Shown here piece after piece: positions 46,101 to 56,867 of a stretch of 64,000 nucleotides of DNA. A program made the translations under genes and the position numbers. How positions within the stretch are numbered: position 1 is the stretch's first letter; every line of letters starts with the position of its first letter. Source of the stretch: Adenophora triphylla var. japonica (Eukaryota > Streptophyta > Magnoliopsida > Asterales > Campanulaceae). The notes beneath the pieces are model-generated. The model saw only the letters and a list, made by a program, of their open reading frames with translations, was not told the DNA's origin and searched no databases. The DNA is taken from contig JAFEMH010000077.1 in assembly GCA_022495995.1 (NCBI GenBank), forward strand, positions 930,001 to 994,000. The letters are read 5' to 3'.

Positions 46101-47056
46101 TCGTTAAACCAATACTACATTTACAAAATAAATAGAAATATGATCAGTCATATAGGACCTGACTTATAGTTAATAATAGTAACTAAAATAAAATTAGAGA
46201 TATAAATTTAAAATGTTATTACCGGTAAGATTGATACACATCCAACAACGAGGATCGGTGATTTATATTTCTCATCTAAAGATTGAAGCAAGTTATCTAC
46301 AATCGCGCTTGACCAATCATAGTTCTTCATTCTTTCCAAATCATCAACATAATATAGAAACCCCGGAGACATTACCTCACCCTTTGAAGCAAAGAAAACA
46401 GACCCCAATGCTATGAGATTCAGCAATCTCACAACGTCTCCTATATCAACTTCTCTTTCACTACTGACCAACCTTCTCAAGTTTTCCTTCACTTTTTTCA
46501 TGGTTATTTCATTTGTTTTACAGTTTGGGAATAGCCTCTCAACTATCCCAAGTGAGTGCCTATCCCTTTTTTTCTTCATATCTATCAATTCACTTCCAGA
46601 AACAACACCAAATATAGATGTTACATCACTTGCACTCAACCCAACCAAAACTTTGCCCAGCAAAAATTTCTTTTCCTTTGGCTTGTAGCATTTGATCAAA
46701 TCTTCTATTGTTGAGTCCATCTTTCTCAAGTTAACATCTCTGTTTGAGTTTATAGAATTGAATAGGTTGAAGAAAGGTGATATCTTCAACCTGTTTAAAT
46801 GACATTCCCTTAAATCAACCTCTGTCAAGATAGATGATATAGAATGGAGGTTAGATCTGAAACAAGGTATCCAGGTGAGTCCCTTTGCACTTTTAGTTGT
46901 CCCTTTTGCTTTTGTTTTTTTCGATTCTGTCGTTTTCTTTGGTGAGTAACATACGATTCTCTTATCTTTAGACAGTGAAACATCTGCTGACTTAACTGTT
47001 TCATCTTCACTTGTTTTTCCTGTATTCATACGGGTCATTCTCTTATTTGCAGACAT
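43173..47056 (-). CDS. ULP/SUMO-protease-like (C48) gene of element M, seven exons, apparently intact
   Basis: Exons on minus: 47056-46223, 46114-45986, 45526-44640, 44550-44466, 44098-43991, 43884-43636, 43430-43173. They total 2550 nt in one frame (849 residues), every junction GT-AG. Residues 1-320 hold an N-terminal domain of the type fused to plant ULP-like transposon proteins (KFLLGKVLVGLSASDV). Exon 3 is largely coiled coil (LKLEKTNLLEKIKEFELK; VKDREIEKLKSLLEERDRE) with a basic KRKRKVDP motif. Exons 6-7 form the protease: His729 in NDHWTLLVLD, Asn746 in KFYNSM where Ulp1 has Asp, Gln796 and Cys803 in QQRDDSLDCG, one residue wider than in Ulp1. Probably a SUMO-type isopeptidase fold; activity not certain. 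Confidence 0.82.
44132..44425. repeat. GGTCCTATAGCAAAGGTTATAGGACC array inside a ULP-gene intron
   Basis: Within intron 44099-44465: AGGTCCTATAGCAAAGGTTATAGGACC, AACAGGTCCTATGGCATATG and variants. A related pair lies at 43500-43590 in intron 43431-43635. Confidence 0.75.
45570..45960. repeat. Palindromic array inside ULP-gene intron (45527-45985)
   Basis: Repeated GGTCCTATAGCAAATG / GGTCCTATATCAACTGATATAGGA units, about eight in 390 bp. Confidence 0.8.
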
Positions 47057-47189
47057 CGTAGTTTTCCACCTTTTCATACAAAAAAAAAATAAAAACATAA
47101 GCCACAAACAAGGACAATTCATATATAATGATATAAATCATTTTATATAACAATTGTTAACGGATCAAGGCACATCCATATCAAAAACC

Positions 47190-48000
47190 AAAAGAGAACA
47201 GGTCCTATAGCAAGATTTATAGGACACTATAACAGGTCTTATATCAAAGGATATAGGACATTGAACAGGTCATATGCAACATATAACAGTTCCTATATCA
47301 AATGATATAGGACCTGAAACAGGTCATATAACAAAGGATATAGGACCTGGAACAGGTCATAATCAACATAAATATGAGACAAACAAAATGCACACTATAT
47401 CAGGTCCTATAACAAAGTATATAGGACCTGGAACATTAATGGATCAATACTTATCCAGGTCTTATAGCAACATAAATCTTCTGCAACATAAATCATCTCC
47501 AAACAAATGCACACTACAACAGGTCCTATAACAAAGGATATAGGACCTGTAACATGTCATATGCAACATACATATTCGGAAACAAAATGAAGCATGTTAA
47601 AGGACAATTCATGTATACATTATTTTATATAACAATTGTAACTGGATCAAGACAAATCCAAATCAAACAGCAAAATAGAGCAGGTATAGGACCTGCAACA
47701 GGTCCTATAACAAATGGTATAAGACCTGGAACAGGTCCTCTACCAATTGCCACATAAATAATCTAAAACTAAATTAAGCATGTAAACTCAGAATCATAGA
47801 AACACTATATCAGATCCTATAAATAAGACCTGTTACAGATCACATAAGACATTAACAAACACAATCAAAATGGCTTTGAAAGGTCCTATACCATTTGCTA
47901 TCGGACCATTCAAGTGACTCGAAACAAATTTTTTCACACAATGCCAGGACCTATAACACTGTCTATAAGACTTGATAAATTCCCTTTCTCATATTTCATA
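47190..48000. repeat. Palindromic array upstream of the ULP gene
   Basis: About a dozen units of AGGTCCTATAACAAAGGATATAGGACC type and degenerate derivatives, extending to within about 135 bp of the ULP start codon, so part of it probably overlaps the promoter. Confidence 0.8.
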
Positions 48001-49116
48001 AACAAGGTCAAAATTCAATTTAGGTTTTAAAGGGGAATGAAATAATTTTTTTATTCAAAAAATTGTTAAACAAAATTTATAACCTAATTCAGAAACAACA
48101 TCTTCTATCTATTGATGAACACTATCAAAAACGAATTCCAATTAAAAAAAATAAAAATTGAAAGCATACCTTACAAAATCGGGTTTGAGGCGATCTTCAA
48201 TCTGTTCAATCTAGAACGGATCAGAGGCGATCTTCAATCTCTTCGCCGATGACCTCCCTCGCGTCGATTTGTGTTTGATTTTGGCCGGAATTGAGGTTTG
48301 GATTACGACTTGAGTACCAGAAATCACGGAGACGGAGTGATTTTAGGTAACGTTCTCTGTTTACTCCGTTATCTCATTATGGGCCATTGGGTTTATTTGG
48401 GATTTTAATCTCGGATGGGTTAAAATGGGATATTGATTTGGAAAGTGGGCCTTAGGGTCCTTAGCTCTTTAATTTAAGAGATTAAAAAGTTAAGGATGTT
48501 TGGTAAGATAAATTGCAATCACTTAATTAATTAAGATTGTCTTAAAAAATGCTATTAATTTTAAGTTGGAAATGAGTAGCTTAAGCAATTAAGAGTGAGA
48601 AAGAAAGAGTTAAAAATGAAATGAGTTCAAATTCATCCATCAATTATTTTATTTATATATTAAATGATGCTTTCTTTTGTTGAAATATTTTAACTTTTCA
48701 TATAAATTATATTTGATCTAGTATTAAATATAATTTTATTTATATTAAACTATTGATATTAATAATATTTTAATAGAGTATTATAATTAAAAAAAATCAT
48801 TTTTTGTCAAAGTCTAGACAATTTTATTAAAATAATTAACAAGATAAATTTTATTATGGATCAAAGAAAGTTCTAATAAAAATATTTAAATATTATAAAA
48901 TATAATCTAATTATAATAATAGTGACGTATATGTTGAAGAATTTATTTTATTATACACTCATTAAGATTATTCAAATATTTTTTTTGAATGTTAAGCTCA
49001 AACTTTAAATAAATTCAGATAAAAGTGGTTTGCCATTACCAAACAAACTGAATTTTTAGAATTTCATGAACATAATACAATGTATTTACATTAGATATAC
49101 TAATCCGAATAAAATA
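48001..49116. other. Right end of the MULE and AT-rich spacer
   Basis: 48180-48420 could be a first non-coding exon/promoter side of the MULE. Beyond 48512 the sequence is AT-rich with no gene. GAATTTTTAGAATTTCATGAACATAA at 49050 recurs inside the neighbouring MITE. Confidence 0.35.
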
Positions 49117-49350
49117 CTCCCTCCGTCCCAAAATGTTTGTCCCATTTTACTTTTTTGTTGAACTTTGACCACAAATTTATGAGAGATTAATCATGTTCAT
49201 GAAATTCTAAAAGTTGTTGTTGATAATATTATTAATGGTGAATCAATATGAATTTTTAGAATTTCATGAACATAATTAAATTGTCATATATTTGTGGTCA
49301 AAGTTCAACAAAAAAAGTCAAATGGGACAAACATTTTTGAACGGAGGGAG
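49117..49350. mobile_element. Stowaway-type MITE (234 bp)
   Basis: Ends CTCCCTCCGTCCCAAAATG and CATTTTTGAACGGAGGGAG are inverted repeats, flanked by TA on both sides (49115-49116, 49351-49352). The paralogous sequence at 52757-52775 lacks the insert (AATAAAATACACTGGGTCGAG), giving an internal empty-site control. Confidence 0.92.
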
Positions 49351-49352
49351 TA

Positions 49353-49799
49353 CATTGGGTCGAGGCTAACACTAAGCCTCTTTCTTCGTAACTTCAAATT
49401 TGACAAAAATCAAGAATAGCAATTATGAACATTATAAAAAATTGATCAAAACTTATAAGAATGAATGGTATTCCCTCCGTACGGAAATGAGTCAATTGTT
49501 GAAGAAAAATAACATTACAAATATATGAATAGAGAGTAATTATATGAGAATAAGGAAGAAATTTTAACAAATTTGTAGAATTAAAGCCAACATAAAGTGT
49601 GTATGTTACATAGAATAATGAGAATGCAAGTGCTCACGTTACAAACAAACCAACAGGATGAAGGAAAACAATACAAATGCAATAATACTAAATAATAATC
49701 CAACGTTAACCCAATTTTGTTCAAGGCTTTTTTGAATTTATAAGTTACTTTGATATGCCGCAATGAACTGATTACATAGCTCCCGCGGGCTGTCACTTG
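49353..49799. repeat. Duplicated block beside the NBS-LRR gene, copy 1
   Basis: 49353-49440 (ATTGGGTCGAGGCTAACACTA...GAACATTATAAAAA) matches 52770-52858 on the other side of the gene. The rest to 49799 is AT-rich 3' flank with another CCCTCCGTACGG half-site near 49472. Confidence 0.65.
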
Positions 49800-52063
49800 C
49801 TAGCCCAATTGCAACCATAGGTCGTTACCCCAAATCTGTTCAAGGCTTTTCTTGAGATCATCATGACATTTTTTTACTTTTAACTGGCGCAAGGTACTAA
49901 TCTGCTTCAATTGATCTGGAATTGCTTTTAATTTATAGCAATTCTCTATAGAAAGATAGACAAGGCTTTGCAACCCTTGCCCCTCCATCGACCATCTTTC
50001 TATATCCAGACCCTTAATATGAAGGACTTCAAGTCGGGGGAACTGCCCTTGGTTGCAGTCATACTCTATTATTTTGCTACTACCTAGAGACCAATATTTT
50101 AATTTGAGTATTTGAAGATTTGGAAGCCCTCCCAGCTTTCCAAAGGCTGATGTATCCAAGTATGAATGCCTTAACGTTATCTTAGTGAGACTCAATGGTA
50201 GTGCCCCTAGCTCTGTGAATTTAAATTGACTTTTAATATTCAGGGTTTGGAGGCGATGTAATTTTCTAAGATACTTAAATATTTCAACTTCTTCACTAGA
50301 ACAAAAAGCCTTGAGTTTCTTGAGGTTGGGAAAAATTCTTCAGAATGTTGACATCATCTCCTTTACGTATAGCTAAGGTAGACAAAGTGCGAATGTTAGG
50401 CAAAACAGTATTGCCATTACCTTTTGGAATATTAAACTCCATTGCCCTGCAGTCGAATATAAGTAGATGCCTCAGCTGTTGCATTTCCCAAAGAGTACGG
50501 AACGTTAAGTAAAATTCTGAGCCTTCTAAATCAAGTGTTTGTAGGTTCTCAAGTTTGGATATGGCCGAAAATTCATCAAAGAGTAAAGCATTCATTCTCA
50601 AATACCTCAACTGCACTAGCTTTTCACCTTTTGTTGGAAAATTATATCTAGCTGAATCAATATCCAACACCCTCAAGTACGGGCAGAATTTGGAGAGACG
50701 GCTAAAAGGATCCTTGTCTAGGGCAACCATCCTGCTGTCTTTGTCACCAAAAGAAAAAAGAGAGCGGAGACGTGAAAACACAGACACGGATAAGTAATCA
50801 TACCTTATATCTCTACTTCCGTTATGCACCGAAAGCCTTCTGATTGGTTTGTTGGAGGCTAATGATGATCCATCAACCTTCGTATCAACCACCAGAAACT
50901 TTTCCTTTTTAGCCTCTGAAATAGCCAGGTCTCTAAGAAGATCATGTATACGGCACGTTTTTACCCCTCCATCACTCCTCCTGCTCGCCACCTGGATCAA
51001 GTTCCTATCAATCAACTGTAACAAGTACTCTTCAGCCATATCCTCCATATCCAAACTGTTGTTGATCTCTTCATCTACGAATCCCTCTGCAACCCAAAGT
51101 CGGAACAATCTCCTCACCGGAATCTTAAAGTCCTCCGGGTAAACACCAAAGTAGAGAAAGCATGGCTTTAGATGAGGAGGCAGATCATCATAGCTTAAAG
51201 ACAATATATCACGGCACTCTATTGGGTTCTGATCAAAGTACCAATCTAAGCCTTTCGCCAATTTATCCCACATTGATTCCTCTCTGTTTCTTAAGAGTCC
51301 AGCCGCCACCACAATAGCAAGAGGTAAGCCTTTACACTTGGGTAGGATTTGTTGTCTAGCGAGTTGTTCAAGCTTTGGAGGGCAAACTTCTTCATGGAAC
51401 ACTTTCTTCGAGAAGATTTTCCAACTGTCATCATCGTTTAGAAAAGGCAGCAAGTATGGTGGTGTATGTACACTAGCATGCGAGGCCACTTCATTGAGGC
51501 GGCTAGTGATAAGAACTCTGCTCCTCTTGCTGTTATCTGGAAAGGCTGCTTTGATTCCATCCCACAGGTGTTTGTCCCACACATCGTCAAGGACAATCAT
51601 GTAACTGTTACCCTCCAAACCCGTCCTCAACATTTCCACCAATTCGTCCTCTGTCAGCTTATCAGCTTCCACCATCTCCATGGAGGGTAACACAGACTTT
51701 GCGATCTTCAGCAGCAACTCTTTGCGATTGTAATCTTGGGAAACATCAACCCAAGCACGACAATCAAAAGTCCCCTTCACAAAACTACTGTTGTAGATTT
51801 TTTTTGCTAAAGTGGTTTTCCCTAACCCACCCATACCAACTATTGAAACAACGTCTCTCCGTGAATCCTGCGTGTCCAGCTTTTTAAGTACTAGCTCTAC
51901 CTCGTTGTCGAAACCAACCACTTCGTCCTCCTCTACATACCTTCGTCGACGTTGGATCAGAACTCGCTCTGAAGCAATACCTTCATTGTTTGGGATGTTG
52001 TACTTGTCTTTGTTTTCATGAAAATCTTCTTAAGCTTTCTGTTGATGCGTTCTACTCCTATGC
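49800..52063 (-). pseudogene. CC-NBS-LRR resistance gene remnant, RPP8-like type, 5'-truncated, two frameshifts
   Basis: Intracellular immune receptor family. On minus: a remnant of the coiled-coil end (INRKLKKIF, frameshift near 52021, HENKDKYNIPNNEG), then an open frame with NB-ARC motifs: P-loop GMGGLGKTTLA, kinase-2 MIVLDDVW, RVLITSRLNEVA, CKGLPLAIVVAAGLL, CFLYFGVYPED and the MHD-type IHDLLRDLA. LRRs follow. A one-base excess near 50336 breaks the frame before FPNLKKLKAFCSS, which continues open to 49800. An acceptor-like TATATGCAG lies at 52064-52072, with no coiled-coil exon found upstream. Loss of the CC domain plus frameshifts argue for a pseudogene. Confidence 0.88.
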
Positions 52064-52178
52064 CTGCATATAGAAACTGTTGTTATTTTCGTATGGGCTT
52101 CGGCCCAATATTTATGACCCAACTTGCTGGCTCAAATGCCTCTCCTCTTTATCCCTGCGTTTGATATTTATCAGCTAG

Positions 52179-52295
52179 AGAGAGATAGCAATGAATCTGG
52201 TCATAAAGTCAGGTGTGTTGCCTTGTGTTGCAGACTTAGCTTGACAAATTGAAACTTACCCTGGCCTTTTGAACAAATTCACTGCTAACTCTAGC
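52179..52295. mobile_element. Small MITE, copy 2
   Basis: AGAGATAGCAATGAAT...TTCACTGCTAACTCTAG, over 85% similar by eye to 38485-38600. Confidence 0.6.
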
Positions 52296-52735
52296 AAAAA
52301 TTTTGACCAAATATAAATGTCATTTTATTGTTGTCAAAATCATACAAAAAATACATTTTTTTTAAACTAAAAAAAAAGTTGTGTTTCCCCACTAGTGCCG
52401 GTGTTAGTGTAAAAAAATATCAGTGTAAAGAGTGTCGGTGCATGTATTATATGTATTATTAAGTGTCAGTGTTAGTAAAAAAGTGTCGGTGTTAGTGTAA
52501 AAAAATACCAGTCTAAAGAGTGTTAGTGCATGAATTATTAATTGTCAATGTAAAAAAGTGTCAGTATTAGTGTAAAAAAATGCCGGTGTGAAGAGTGTCG
52601 GTGCATTTATTATTAAGTGTCAGTATAGAAGAGTGCCAATGGTAAAAAAAGTGTCAGTGTTAGTATAAAAAAGTGTCAGTGAAAAAGAGTGTCGGTGTAT
52701 GTATTATTAAGTGCTAGTGTATAAATGATTTTTCC
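52296..52735. repeat. Degenerate GTGTCAGTGTTAGTG tandem repeat, copy 2
   Basis: Shares the flanking block and repeat words with 38601-38882 but is longer. Units of about 16-60 bp mix GTGTCAGTGTTAGTGTAAAA and GTGTCGGTGCATGTATTATT. Confidence 0.7.
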
Positions 52736-53489
52736 TTAAAAATAGAAAAAAACTAATCCGAATAAAATACACTGGGTCGAGACTAACACTAAGCCTCTTT
52801 CTTCATAACTTCATATTTGACAAAAATCAAGAAGAGCAATTATGAACATTATAAAAACCAACATAAATAGGAAGTTAATGATAATTTGCCAGCCAAGTTT
52901 GGTAACTGGAATCTTCAGATATTGCACAGTAATTCTCTAACTTCTGCAAATTCCTTTCAAATCCCTGCAGCTCCAAAATTTGCCATGTCTCACCTGAATT
53001 ATGTACTTTTGTCCTGTTTTACCTGTCTTCTAAAGAAAACTAAAATCATATCAAACTACACAAAACTCAAGGATTTCACGAAGAATAAGTTAAGAAAATA
53101 CCCAATTGATGAGTATTAAACTCATCCATCAATTTCCTAAGGGACACAAACCTCATATTGGTTAATCATTACCCCAAACAGGAAGTTAATGATAATTTGC
53201 CGCGAATTGCAAGTTAATGATAGTTACAAAATAATCTAACATAATGAATAAAATTAGCCAATAGCTCATATTTCAATCTGCAAGAGACATATTTATGATG
53301 AGTTAAAGAAGTGAAAATCAATTGACTTACCAGCTAATACTTCAAGCTTCAAACACGTTTGATGGAGAGAGATTTCAGGCCGTTGGATCAATTTGTGAGA
53401 ATCAATCCCGACCCCTTTTTTTTCTTAACGGTTAATACTGATGTCTATTGTTATATAGATAAGGGACAAATTTGTAGAATAGAAACCAA
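52736..53489. repeat. Duplicated block copy 2 and spacer
   Basis: 52745-52865 is the partner of 49100-49440 without the Stowaway insert. GGAAGTTAATGATAATTTGCC occurs at 52870 and 53179. No coding region found. Confidence 0.6.
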
Positions 53490-53751
53490 CATAAACTGTG
53501 TATGATAACTGCAAAAATGAGAATACATGTGTAACCATTGCGTAGAAGTAGATGCTTCAGCTGTTGCATTTCACAAATATTGACACTCAACATTGAGCCT
53601 TCCAAATGAAGTGTTTGAAGGTTCTCAAGTTTGGATATGGGGGGCAAGAATTTCATCAAGGTCTCGAATTTTCATTCTCATATACCTCAACTGCACTAGC
53701 TTTTCGACATTTCGGTGTAAGTTATCATATCAAGCTGAACCAAGATCCAAC
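53490..53751 (-). pseudogene. Second NBS-LRR remnant, LRR part
   Basis: On minus: LVQLRYMRMKIRDL-like leftovers, ISKLENLQTLHLEGSML and EMQQLKHLLL, paralogous to 50450-50690. Interrupted by element E at 53752 and continued at 57797. Confidence 0.8.
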
Positions 53752-53944
53752 TGTTAGAGAATAGAAGACAAATAGTTTGGGGCTTGAAAGCCTTCTTGAA
53801 TTGTATTCCAATAAGGTTTATATACAAGCAAGAGAATCCTAATCCTACTCATATTCTACTTTGTACAATTAGGAAACTAAATATAATAGAATAAGAAAAC
53901 TAGATATACAAAGTAATTAGGAGATTATATCTATTTCCTTAACA
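53752..53944 (-). repeat. 3' LTR of element E
   Basis: TGTTAGAGAATAG...CTTAACA on plus. TATATAAA (minus) at 53817-53824. The adjacent PPT at 53945-53957 reads CTTGCGGGGGCAT on minus. Confidence 0.95.
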
Positions 53945-53957
53945 TGCCCCCGCAAGA

Positions 53958-54712
53958 TGGACAATCGTTGAGTGAGACCAATCTTGACCATTAATGCTTG
54001 AAACCGTGCCCGGAGAAGTGGCTTCGTGAGGATGTCTGCAAGTTGATCATTACTGGAGATGAAGGAAACACGTAGTTTGTTGTTTTGAACATGTTCACGC
54101 ACAAAATGATAATCAAGACCAAGGTGTTTTATACGTGAATGGAACCTAGGGTTGGCGGCAACATAGGTGGCACCTAAATTGTCACAATAAATTACCGGGG
54201 AGGAAACTTGCGGACATGTGAGCTCATGAAGAAGATTTTGAAGCCAAAGAAGTTCAGCAGTAGTAGCAGCCACAGCCCTATATTCTGCTTCAGTGGATGA
54301 TCGGGCTAACGTCCTCTGTTTTCTTGCACTCCAAGAGATAGCATTTTTGCCCAAGTAAACAATGTAAACCGGTGGTAGAGATGTATGTGTCAGTAACTCC
54401 CGCCCAATCAGCGTCAGTAAAGGCATGAAGTGTGAGAGGGGAATCTCTACAAATGAGAAGACCATGAGAAGCTGTCCCAACTAGATATCGTAGCACACGC
54501 TTGAGTGCTAACCAGTGATCTTCTGTAGGCTTGTGCATGAATTGAGAGAGTCGATTAATGGCAAAGGAAACATCAAGGCGTGTCAAGGACAAATACTGCA
54601 AGCTACCCACAAGAGCTCGAAATCCAGAAGGATCGGCCAAGGGAGTTCCCAGGTGAGCCGAAAGAGGAGGTTGAGGAGCCATGGGTGTAGGAACCGATTT
54701 TGCCTCAATCAT
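53958..54712 (-). pseudogene. RT end and RNase H of element E
   Basis: RALVGSLQYLSLTRLDVSFAI, then the RNase H: FTDADWAG, a frameshift near 54350, KQRTLARSSTEAEYRAVAA, VIYCDNLGATYVAANP, HIKHLGLDYHFVRE-like end and SSNDQLADILTKPL. Stop near 53917 lies in the LTR. Confidence 0.88.
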
Positions 54713-55513
54713 GTTGGCACGAGCTAGTAAATCAGTAATATACTTCTGTTGACTGATTATAATACCTTGGGCATGAGCAGAACTTCTACTCCAAGAAAAT
54801 ATGACAAAGTCCCAAGATCTTTAAGTGAAAACCGGGACGAAAACTGTGTGATGAAGGAGGATAACAAGTCATGGTTGGGTCCGGTGATGATAATGTCATC
54901 AACGTAGACTAGGAGGTAAATAACACCAAGAGTATGATGTGGGGTGAACAAAGAGGAGTCCGAGATACAGTTTTTGAACTCAAGTTGGAGTAGATATGAT
55001 CGAAGCTCATTGTACCATGCCCGAGGAGCTTGTTTCAACCCATAGATAGCTTTACGTAACTTGCAAACATGTGATGGTTTGGCCAGATCAAGAAAACCAG
55101 GTGGTTGACTCATAAATACGTCTTCGGTGAGGGTTCCTTGAAGAAAAGAATTATTGATATCAACCTGACGGAGAGGCCAACCTTGAACTTTGGAAAGTGT
55201 GAGAATAGTGTGAACCGTAAGGGGTTTGACAACCAGATTGAAGGTTTCAGAATAATCAATACCCGGGCGTTGATGAAATCCTTTGGCTACAAGACGTGCT
55301 TTATGTCGTTCAATGGATCCATCGGGGTTATACTTGGTTCGAAAAATCTACTTGCAACCAACTAGATTCTGGGAAGAAGAGGGAGGCACAAGATCCCAAG
55401 TGTTGTTCTGTAATAGAGCATCAAATTCTCTTTGCATGGCACTACGCCAAAGGGGATTTTTTAGGGCTTGGGTTATGGTGGTTGGTTCGGTGGTTTGAAG
55501 AGAGGCTTGCAGG
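54713..55513 (-). pseudogene. Reverse transcriptase of element E
   Basis: [63 protein letters not shown] and an intact catalytic [16 protein letters not shown] near 55350 stands where tryptophan is usual before IFRTKY (G to A change). Confidence 0.9.
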
Positions 55514-56867
55514 TTTAATTTCTAGATTGGTTTGTGTATATTATTTTGTGACCGAGTGACAGGGCCAGAAGACGGAATAGCATCAGGAGGGGAATGGGGT
55601 TGCTGGGCAGAGGGAGCGATCGCTCAGTTGAAGGGGCACGGTCGTGCGAAGTTTCTGGAAAAGGGGGGGGGGGCGATCGCTCCCTTCCAAAGGGCAATCA
55701 CGCGAAATTTCTGGAAAAAGGGGGCGATCGCTCCCTTCCAAGGGGCGATCGCGCGGTCTGGCTGTTTGGTCTGGTTCAGCGGCAAAGGAGCAGGTGTGTG
55801 GGCAGTTTTGGAGGCTTGAACAGGCAGGTCTATAGTAAGGTTGATGGTAGAGGGGGAGGTGTGGCCGGATGGATTTTGGGAAATGGAAGAAGAAGGAAGA
55901 AGCGGAAGCGAGATGTTACACCAGTCATTGACTGTGAGACTGGGAGTGGATGGAGTAGACCGAGACTCAAAGGAAAAGATCGACTCAACGAACTTGACAT
56001 GACGAGAGGTGTATATCTTGTTGGTGTTGAGTTCAAGGCAATAGTAGGCACTTTGAGTATATGAGTAACCAACAAAGACACAAGGAGTGAAGCGGGGATC
56101 AAGTTTGTGAGAGGTGTAGGGACGTAACCATGGGTAGCAGAGACATCCAAAGCTACGAAGTTTGAGATAGTTGGGATGATGTTTGTGGAGAACTGAAAAA
56201 GGTGAGTGGAGATTTAATGTGGGTGTAGGCATGCGATTTATGAGATAGCAGGCGGTAGAGAGAGCGTGAGTCCAAAAGGTACGAGGCATGGAAGAGTGAG
56301 TGAGGAGAGAGAGACCCGTTTAAACGATATGCCTATGACGACGTTCAGAATAACCATTGTGTTCGGGTGTATGGGGAGGGGAGGTAAGGTGTTGAATGCC
56401 ATGGGAGGTTAGAAGGGGACAAGTCCAAGATATTCACCCACATTATCACTGTAGATAGTTTTGATGGATCAGCCAAAATATTTTTCTACCATGGGTTTGA
56501 AGGTGGTAAAGACGGTGAGGGCATCATTTTTGTGTTTGAGAGGGTATAACCAAATATATTTGGAATAATGATCAACAAAGATGATGTAGTATTTGCAACC
56601 ATCATGAGAGAGAAGAGGGGATGTCCAAACATCACTATAGAGTATATCAAGTGGACCAAAGAAGCTAATAGTATTATTATAAAAGGGTAACTTGTGACTC
56701 TTATTACAATCGCGGGAGTTGCAATGAAAATCACTAGAACTAGGGATTCCTAACCGAAAACTGTTACTAGTATGACTTTAAATAGAGAAAGATGGGTGAT
56801 CCAATCGATGATGCCAACTTGAAGTAGAAGAGAAGAAAGCGGAGTGAACAGCGGAGTGAAAGGGATC
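55514..56867 (-). pseudogene. int: Integrase of element E
   Basis: DILYSDVWTSPLLSHDG (first Asp), YYIIFVDHYSKYIWLYPL, IYSDNVGEY (second Asp), with a TAG after KYFG near 56470 and further frame breaks. Then 56289-55624 open: TFWTHALSTACYLINRMP, FGCLCYPWLRPYTSHKL, CVFVGYS. Spacer repeats follow. Confidence 0.85.
55600..55765. repeat. GCGATCGC palindrome array in the pol spacer of element E
   Basis: GCGATCGC at 55616, 55673, 55724 and 55745 within a roughly 50-bp tandem unit (CTCCCTTCCAAGGGGCGATC, TTTCTGGAAAAAGGGG). It stays in frame on the minus strand as repeats of AIAPWKGAIAP. A G11-12 run at 55664-55675 may be length-variable. Confidence 0.85.

Larger units (their letters stand above)
38883..48512. 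mobile_element. Element M: MULE of the ULP-carrying (KI-MULE-like) type
   Basis: Contains MURA on + and a ULP-type protease gene on -, convergent. Both are open across predicted splices. The ends are approximate: GGGCTTGTTTGATAACCCAA and (reverse strand) CTTACCAAACATCCTTAAC are followed by matching inner words TTAATCTCTTAA and TTCCAAATCAA/TATCCC in inverted orientation, so degenerate TIRs are likely. I found no clear 9-11-bp duplication. ULP genes inside MULEs are known from Arabidopsis and other plants. Confidence 0.75.

Noticed and set aside
38883..48512. Exact MULE target-site duplication
   Set aside because: Candidate flanks at both approximate ends share no convincing 9-11-bp repeat, so none is reported.
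55594..56064. Plus-strand ORFs of 60-156 codons over element E
   Set aside because: Antisense shadows of integrase and of the GCGATCGC repeat; no protein family.
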